From: Micromonospora coerulea
Lineage (GTDB): Bacteria; Actinomycetota; Actinomycetes; Mycobacteriales; Micromonosporaceae
Assembly (NCBI RefSeq): GCF_016598485.1
Contig: NZ_JAEMUW010000015.1
Location: 124,001-188,000 of the forward strand
Direction of reading: 5' to 3'
Length of the DNA: 64,000 bases
The notes below the pieces were generated by a model, which worked only from the letters and a program-made list of their open reading frames with translations, ran no database searches and was not told the origin of the DNA. Position numbers and translations under genes: made by a program. This document shows positions 60,174 through 64,000 of this stretch, in pieces. Each line of letters starts with the position of its first letter. Within the stretch, counting starts at the first letter, position 1.

Positions 60174-60218
60174 AGATCAAGGGTCGATTTCCCATCACGG
60201 GAGACCGGCCCTTGATCT
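60174..60218 (+). terminator. tRNA-Arg terminator with TCAAGGG arms
   Basis: 10-bp stem AGATCAAGGG/CCCTTGATCT with an inner TCCC/GGGA hairpin and a following TTT. It ends tRNA transcription. The TCAAGGG/CCCTTGA core recurs at 61109-61156. Confidence 0.75.
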
Positions 60219-60246
60219 TTCTGACCCCCACGGCTGACCCCTACGC

Positions 60247-60836
60247 CTACGCGTCGAAGAGGAAGCCGAGCCGGTCCACCGAGTCCTGCTGCAGCCGACG
60301 CGTCGCCTCCACGTAGACGACTTGGTGACGGTGGGGGAGCTGTGCCCGAGCACGTCCTGAATCCGTTCGAGCGGCACGCCCTGGTCGTAAAGGAGCGTCG
60401 CGCACGAATGGCGCAGGTCATGCACCCGAATACGCCGAACCCCCGCCCGCTCGCACAATTGGTCGAAGTGCCGATTGATGTTGCGCGGCTCGATCGGCGT
60501 GCCGATCTTCGTCGTGAACAGCAACCCGTGCTCTTGCCAGCGGTCCCCGGCCGCCTCCCGCTCCGTCCGTTGCAACGCCCGATGACCGCGCAGCACGTCG
60601 ACCAGACTGAGCGGCAGAGCCACGGCCCGCTCCGATCCGTCCGTCTTCACCGGCCCGAACCGCAGCTCCCCGCCGGTGCGTTGCAGCGACTGCCGAACGC
60701 GGAGCACGTTGTCGACCAGGTCCACGTCGACCCACCGCAGCGCCAACGCCTCACCGCGGCGAAGACCGAGGGCCAGGGCGACCGAGTAGAGCGCATACCA
60801 GCGGTCATCCCGCGCCGCCTTCCAGGCGGCCCGCAA
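60247..60836 (-). pseudogene. Tyrosine-recombinase integrase, truncated and frameshifted
   Basis: Remnant of an integrase catalytic domain of the actinomycete AICE/phage type. Conserved parts: ALALGLRRGEALALRW (first catalytic Arg), VHDLRHSCATLL (His-x-x-Arg) and LGHSSPTVTK (His). After TVTK the frame breaks: reading continues as STWRRR, while the expected YVEATRRLQQDSVDRLGF lies in another frame, as if one base were lost at 60316-60320, immediately before the nucleophilic Tyr. The N-terminal arm- and core-binding domains are also missing. It cannot recombine DNA. Confidence 0.85.
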
Positions 60837-61108
60837 GCGGGCCGCGCCGGCCCGGCCCCGGCCTGCTGGCGACCTCCGGCCGGCATCGGCCGGGCCGGCC
60901 GGCCACGCTGGCGGAGGACAAACGACAGAGGGCTGAGGCGGGACGATCGCGATCGGGGTTGCTCACCATCGAGGCCGGGCCGATCGCTGCCGCGCAGCAG
61001 AGCTGCTTGCCCCTGAATCAGATGAGCACTGACCGGGGGTGATGACGATGAGGACCAGGGCGTGACCCATCCCCCGGGTGTCCAATTCTTTACGCCACCC
61101 GGCCGGCA

Positions 61109-61156
61109 TCAAGGGCGCTGCGCGTCGGCACGCCGATGGCCTACGGCCACCCTTGA
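61109..61156. repeat. Multi-hairpin element closed by TCAAGGG/CCCTTGA
   Basis: Outer arms TCAAGGG (61109-61115) and CCCTTGA (61150-61156) enclose an inner CGGC/GCCG pair (61126-61135) and GGCC-TAC-GGCC (61138-61148). REP-like. Its outer arms equal those of the tRNA-Arg terminator 940 bases earlier. Confidence 0.5.
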
Positions 61157-61218
61157 CACCGACCGGCCGCCGCAGTCTTTGGCACCTATCAGGGGGATGG
61201 GGGCCCTTGAGAAGCGCC

Positions 61219-61224
61219 TACTGT
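61219..61224 (+). promoter_or_regulatory. -10 hexamer of leaderless promoter
   Basis: TACTGT six bases before GTG 61231, a standard leaderless layout that decides the start of the next gene. Confidence 0.5.
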
Positions 61225-61230
61225 GGCCCC

Positions 61231-61584
61231 GTGGATGATGATCGCGTGCGCCCGTCGCTCCTGGCCGGCTTCTGGTCTTTCGTGGTGGGCGGCCTGGTCC
61301 TCGTGGCCGTGATCGTGGCACTGGATCCGATCACCCACCAGAAGGACTGCCCAAACTACGGGGCCTCTGGCAACGCGAGCGCCTTCGCGAATCCGGTCTG
61401 GGACCTGTACCTGCCGTTGATGGCCTTCGCATGGATCACCTTCGTCGCCGTGGAGCAGACCCTCCCGGTCACCCGACGCCACTGCAGCTGGGCGGCCTGG
61501 GCGGCCCGGGCGGCTGCCGCGCTCGTCTTGGCCTTTGTTGGTTCGTGCTGCCTGGTCGTGCCGCTGGGCATCGTCTGCCGGTGA
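61231..61584 (+). CDS. Small membrane protein, unknown
   Basis: 117-aa protein with three hydrophobic segments (FWSFVVGGLVLVAVIVAL, WDLYLPLMAFAWITFVAV and AALVLAFVGSCCLVVPLG) and a short external region with NYGASGNASAFANP. No family recognised. GTG 61231 is supported by the leaderless promoter. It lies in the accessory zone between the integrase remnant and the orphan tRNA 3' end, so it may be cargo of an old element. Confidence 0.6.
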   Translation: MDDDRVRPSLLAGFWSFVVGGLVLVAVIVALDPITHQKDCPNYGASGNASAFANPVWDLYLPLMAFAWITFVAVEQTLPVTRRHCSWAAWAARAAAALVLAFVGSCCLVVPLGIVCR

Positions 61585-61612
61585 CGGCACGGCGACCGGC
61601 CAGGCAAGGGCC

Positions 61613-61640
61613 GCAGGTTCGAATCCTGCCGGGCGCACCA
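61613..61640 (+). other. Orphan tRNA 3' end with CCA (att-like scar)
   Basis: Complete T arm GCAGG-TTCGAAT-CCTGC followed by the acceptor strand CGGGCGC, A and CCA. No D arm, anticodon or 5' acceptor strand precedes it. The acceptor strand equals that of tRNA-Arg(ACG), but the T arm differs, so it derives from another tRNA. Such 3' ends are the usual att duplicates of integrated elements. Confidence 0.7.
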
Positions 61641-61784
61641 CCTTCTACCAGCGGAAACGCTGATCGGCACTGATCTTCGACTAGGTCCGGCCCCACCCAG
61701 GACCCACAGCGTCAGCGCTGCGCCCGCTGCACCAGCGCCGTGAGAGCAGGCGTTTGGGCATCACGGCCGTTTGAGGACGCCCTT

Positions 61785-61811
61785 CCAACCGACCGCCTAA
61801 GGCGGGGTTGG
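61785..61811 (-). terminator. Terminator of small accessory operon
   Basis: Nested stem CCAACC/GGTTGG and CCGCC/GGCGG around TAA, just after the stop of the gene at 61816. Confidence 0.7.
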
Positions 61812-61815
61812 GCGG

Positions 61816-62118
61816 CTATCGCGCGCTGTAGGACCACATCCAAGCCAGAGCCTTAGCCGCCTCCGCATCAAGCTCAGGATGGCGGACGGCCATCGCTGCA
61901 CCAACACGATCTGCGGCCTGCGCTAGCCCCTCCGGACCGACATCCCAGACCGGGAACTGATCGAACATCTCCTGGACCACGCGTTCGGCGTACCGAAGGA
62001 GATGCTCAGGGGATGCGCCGGACATGCCGAGCACAGCGTCCGGGTTGGTGCGCGGCCACGGATTACGCCCCCAGCTTGTGTAGAGCCGGACAGCTTCGCT
62101 CTTCGCCGAATCAACCAT
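61816..62118 (-). CDS. Small accessory protein, unknown
   Basis: 100-aa soluble helical protein, not recognised (LYTSWGRNPWPRTNPDAVLG, LLRYAERVVQEMFDQFPVWD, LDAEAAKALAWMW). ATG 62118 overlaps the end of the preceding gene by eight bases, so the two form a coupled pair. Base composition is lower in GC than the genes to the left, consistent with acquired DNA. No known function. Confidence 0.6.
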   Translation of the reverse strand: MVDSAKSEAVRLYTSWGRNPWPRTNPDAVLGMSGASPEHLLRYAERVVQEMFDQFPVWDVGPEGLAQAADRVGAAMAVRHPELDAEAAKALAWMWSYSAR

Positions 62119-62416
62119 GGCGGTGGTGCTCGCAATCCGCAGGTCCCCCAGTCTCGGCCTGCTTGTGTCCACCGCCGCGGATCTCAGCCCAGCAGTGCTC
62201 GCACCAGATGTAGTCCGCCTGCTCCACGAGGTGCACCTTCTCGCCGAGTGGTAGACCCCGAAGAGCCTGGAAATCAATCGGCTTCCTTAACTGGCAGTAG
62301 TAGCCACCCTGGCTTGGACGGAAGGGCTCTTCGGCTGCCGGATGAGGTTCGAGAGCATTGCCGGCGGTCAGCAAGGCGTCGACGAGGGGCAGCAGGTGGC
62401 GGTGGTCGTCGTCCAT
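62111..62416 (-). CDS. Small accessory protein with Cys pair, unknown
   Basis: 101-aa soluble protein. The centre YYCQLRKPIDFQ and DYIWCEHCWAEIRGGGHKQ contain CxxC and flanking His residues that may bind zinc. ATG 62416 has AGGA nine bases upstream; ATG 62425 is an alternative. It starts about 80 bases from the IS3 left end, so its promoter may be partly displaced by the insertion. Coupled to the next small gene. Function unknown. Confidence 0.6.
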   Translation of the reverse strand: MDDDHRHLLPLVDALLTAGNALEPHPAAEEPFRPSQGGYYCQLRKPIDFQALRGLPLGEKVHLVEQADYIWCEHCWAEIRGGGHKQAETGGPADCEHHRHG

Positions 62417-62554
62417 GCCAGGCATCCTGACAACCCGACGCGTCTGCTGGTAGGCAGGCGCCTCCGATTCCTGGCAGCGACCATTGGTAGCAATGCCTGG
62501 GCTTCCCCCTGAGATGTGGACACCCTGAGACTGGACGTTGGTCCAGAGGAAGGG

Positions 62555-62872
62555 GTGTCCCCGTTGGGGCGTCCATCGAAGTACACGGAAGAGTTCCGGC
62601 GTGACGCGGTTGACCTGGTCCGTTCGTCGCAGCGGCCGATCAATCAGGTGGCGCGTGAGCTCGGGATGAGTCACGAGACGCTGCGGAACTGGGTCCGCGC
62701 CGCGGAACGCCGGACCGGGGCCGTTGGGCCCGTCTCGGGTGGGGACGGGTTGTCGGTGGCGGACAAGGACGCCGAGATCGCCCGGCTGCGGCGTGAGAAC
62801 GCGGAGCTGCGGCAGGAGAAGGAGATCCTGCGCAAGGCAGCCGCCTATTTCGCGAAGGAGATGGATCGGTGA
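62555..62872 (+). CDS. IS3-family transposase OrfA
   Basis: 105-aa DNA-binding subunit. Helix-turn-helix of the IS3 OrfA type (KYTEEFRRDAVDLV, INQVARELGMSHETLRNWV) followed by a leucine-zipper coiled coil (DAEIARLRRENAELRQEKEILRKAAAYFAKE). GTG 62555 has AGAGGAAG just upstream; GTG 62516 lies inside the terminal repeat and is less likely. Its TGA overlaps the GTG of OrfB (GTGA), which suggests coupling rather than the frameshift used by many IS3 members. Confidence 0.92.
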   Translation: MSPLGRPSKYTEEFRRDAVDLVRSSQRPINQVARELGMSHETLRNWVRAAERRTGAVGPVSGGDGLSVADKDAEIARLRRENAELRQEKEILRKAAAYFAKEMDR

Positions 62873-63768
62873 CCAGCCGCTTCCGGTTCATCTCCGCCCA
62901 CCGCGCCACTCTCGGCGTCAAGCGGCTGTGCCGGGTCCTGGCGGTGTCCCGCTCCGGGTTCTACCGCTGGGTCGCCAGCGAGCCGGCCCGGCATGCTCGC
63001 GCCGCCGGCGAGGATGCCCTCGCCGAGCAGATCAAGGTCATCCACGCGGACTCCGGTGGCACCTACGGATCCCCTCGAGTGACCGTCGAGCTGCACGACC
63101 AGGGCGTGCGGGTCAACCGCAAGCGGGTCGAGCGGATCATGCGCCAGCGCGACGTCGTGGGTCGGCACCTGCGCCGCCGCAAACGCACGACCATCCCGGA
63201 TCCTGCCGTGCCGCCGACGCCGGATCTGATCGGCAGGGACTTCACCGCCACCGCACTCGATCAGCGGTGGTGCGGCGACATCACCTACCTACGCGTCGGT
63301 GCCGGCTGGCTGTATCTGGCCACGGTCATCGACATCGCCACCCGCCGGCTGATCGGCTGGTCGATCAACACCCACATGCGCACCGCCCTGCTCATCGACG
63401 CCCTGGACGCCGCGGTCGCCGCCCGCGGCGGCCGGGTCGACGGCGTGATCTTCCACTCCGACAGGGGCGCCCAATACGGCAGCGGTGACTTCGCCGACGC
63501 CTGCCAACGGCACGACATCCGCCGCTCGATGGGGCGGATCGGCTCGTCGTACGACAACGCCCTGGCCGAGGCGTTCTTCGCCACCCTCAAGCGTGAACTC
63601 GACGTCGACCACCGCCGCTGGGCCACCGAGGCCGACGCCCGCCGCGACGTGTTCCGCTGGATCGCCTTCTACAACCACCGACGCCGCCACTCCGCGCTGG
63701 GCTACCTCAGCCCCGCCGACTACGAACAGACCCTCACACCGACTACGCTGCATCAGATCGCGGCATAA
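62869..63768 (+). CDS. IS3-family transposase OrfB
   Basis: 299-aa catalytic subunit. An HTH_21-like part (IKVIHADSGGTYGSPRVTVEL) precedes the rve integrase core with all three acidic residues: WCGDITYL (Asp), FHSDRGAQY (Asp) and NALAEAFFATLK (Glu). The end NHRRRHSALGYLSPADYE is typical. Full length, no frameshift. GTG 62869 overlaps OrfA's stop. Confidence 0.95.
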   Translation: MTSRFRFISAHRATLGVKRLCRVLAVSRSGFYRWVASEPARHARAAGEDALAEQIKVIHADSGGTYGSPRVTVELHDQGVRVNRKRVERIMRQRDVVGRHLRRRKRTTIPDPAVPPTPDLIGRDFTATALDQRWCGDITYLRVGAGWLYLATVIDIATRRLIGWSINTHMRTALLIDALDAAVAARGGRVDGVIFHSDRGAQYGSGDFADACQRHDIRRSMGRIGSSYDNALAEAFFATLKRELDVDHRRWATEADARRDVFRWIAFYNHRRRHSALGYLSPADYEQTLTPTTLHQIAA

Positions 63769-63799
63769 CCCGGTGTCCACATCCCGGGGGGAACCCCAG

Positions 63800-64000
63800 G
63801 AGATCTCGCGCCGCTTGCCAATCGAGTTTCCCCGCGATCCCCTGATGCGGGTGAGCCACGAAACCATCTATCAGGCGCTGTTCGTGCAGGGCCGCGGGGA
63901 GCTACGCCGGGAGCTGGCCCGCTGCCTGCGCACCGGCAGAGTCAAGCGCCGTGCCCGCCGGCGGCCCGAGAACACCGGCCGGATCCCGAACATGGTGATG
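63800..64000 (+). pseudogene. IS30-family transposase fragment, cut by IS3 on the left, by the window on the right
   Basis: The frame reads EISRRLPIEFP, then VSHETIYQALFVQGRGELRREL and LRTGRVKRRARRRPENTGRI, characteristic of IS30 transposases ahead of the DDE core. The N-terminal HTH part is absent: the IS3 right end lies directly before it, and no IS30 sequence is found left of the IS3. The other end lies outside the window. Confidence 0.8.

Larger units (their letters stand above)
60837..61230. other. Degenerate stretch after integrase remnant
   Basis: About 390 bases without a supported gene. It holds the structured element at 61109-61156 and the promoter of the next gene. The first 100 bases are a run of GGCC-rich sequence not homologous to an integrase N-terminus. 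Confidence 0.45.
62496..63800 (+). mobile_element. IS3-family insertion sequence
   Basis: About 1.3 kb, bounded by 29-base inverted repeats matching at 26 positions (62496-62524 and 63772-63800, core GATGTGGACACC). It encodes OrfA and OrfB with an intact DDE site. No target-site duplication is seen at either these limits or the shorter 22-base ends (62503, 63793). The element looks complete and possibly active. Confidence 0.85.

Noticed and set aside
60007..60231. Minus-strand frame reading EGTRTPNLLIRSQM and PLSYGR
   Set aside because: This is the well-known artefact of translating the antisense of tRNA-Arg(ACG).
61189..61670. Minus-strand frames beginning VRPAGFEPAA and ARQDSNLRPL
   Set aside because: Classic spurious translations of the antisense of a tRNA T arm; they cover the orphan tRNA 3' end and the opposite strand of the small membrane protein.
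62496..63800. Target-site duplication of the IS3 element
   Set aside because: Flanks (CAATG left, AGATC right, and shorter alternatives) do not match; none is reported.
1..64000. CRISPR arrays or rRNA genes
   Set aside because: No regularly spaced repeats and no rRNA-like sequence were seen.

Overview
The window is high-GC DNA with dense genes, many GTG starts and four-base gene overlaps. Leaderless promoters (TANNNT hexamers 6-7 bases before the start codon) recur. Together with gene content (LytTR and OmpR two-component systems, SoxR, malectin and ricin-lectin secreted proteins, DmdR/IdeR-type iron box, CysQ) this points to an actinomycete, most likely Micromonospora or a close relative. 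The assignment is inferred from style and protein families; no rRNA is present.

Layout. 1-4433: two two-component systems around a DUF5701-like gene, with a cluster of four DnaA-box-like 9-mers at 1600-1672. 4466-32319: a large surface-polysaccharide region. It has an initiating sugar-phosphate transferase, a GT4 glycosyltransferase, a three-gene sn-glycerol-1-phosphate/CDP-alcohol module (8469-10955), two GH26-like hydrolases, a malectin protein, a flippase, an O-antigen-ligase-like polymerase, a chain-length protein with a degenerate kinase domain, a PssD/PssE-like glycosyltransferase pair, a GT2 enzyme, three sulfotransferases and, at the edge, CysQ. CysQ would remove the PAP that PAPS-dependent sulfotransferases release. 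The simplest reading is synthesis, sulfation, export and trimming of a sulfated exopolysaccharide. 32518-48200: mostly housekeeping genes (aminotransferase, CorA, cyclophilin, rhomboid, thiolase, a two-component system with a lipoprotein, SGNH-ricin esterase, GT2, split transketolase opposite SoxR). 48187-59835: quinone oxidoreductase, a collapsed P-loop kinase gene, tRNA-Ser(TGA), PEBP protein, methyltransferase, GT-C-like membrane protein, iron-boxed FhuF protein, an unusual XRE-peptide deformylase fusion, flavohemoglobin, CPBP protease and an EcsC-like protein with a histone-H1-like N-terminus.

59970-64000 is an accessory zone at tRNA-Ser(GCT) and tRNA-Arg(ACG). It carries a truncated tyrosine integrase frameshifted just before its catalytic tyrosine, two structured elements closed by the same TCAAGGG/CCCTTGA arms, an orphan tRNA 3' end with encoded CCA (old att-like scar), small unknown genes, a complete IS3-family element and an IS30-family fragment running off the end. 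No CRISPR array was seen.

The strongest leads for undescribed biology are the sulfated polysaccharide locus, the G1P-CDP-alcohol module inside it, and the XRE-deformylase fusion with its upstream inverted repeat. All functions are read from motifs by eye; no database search was run.
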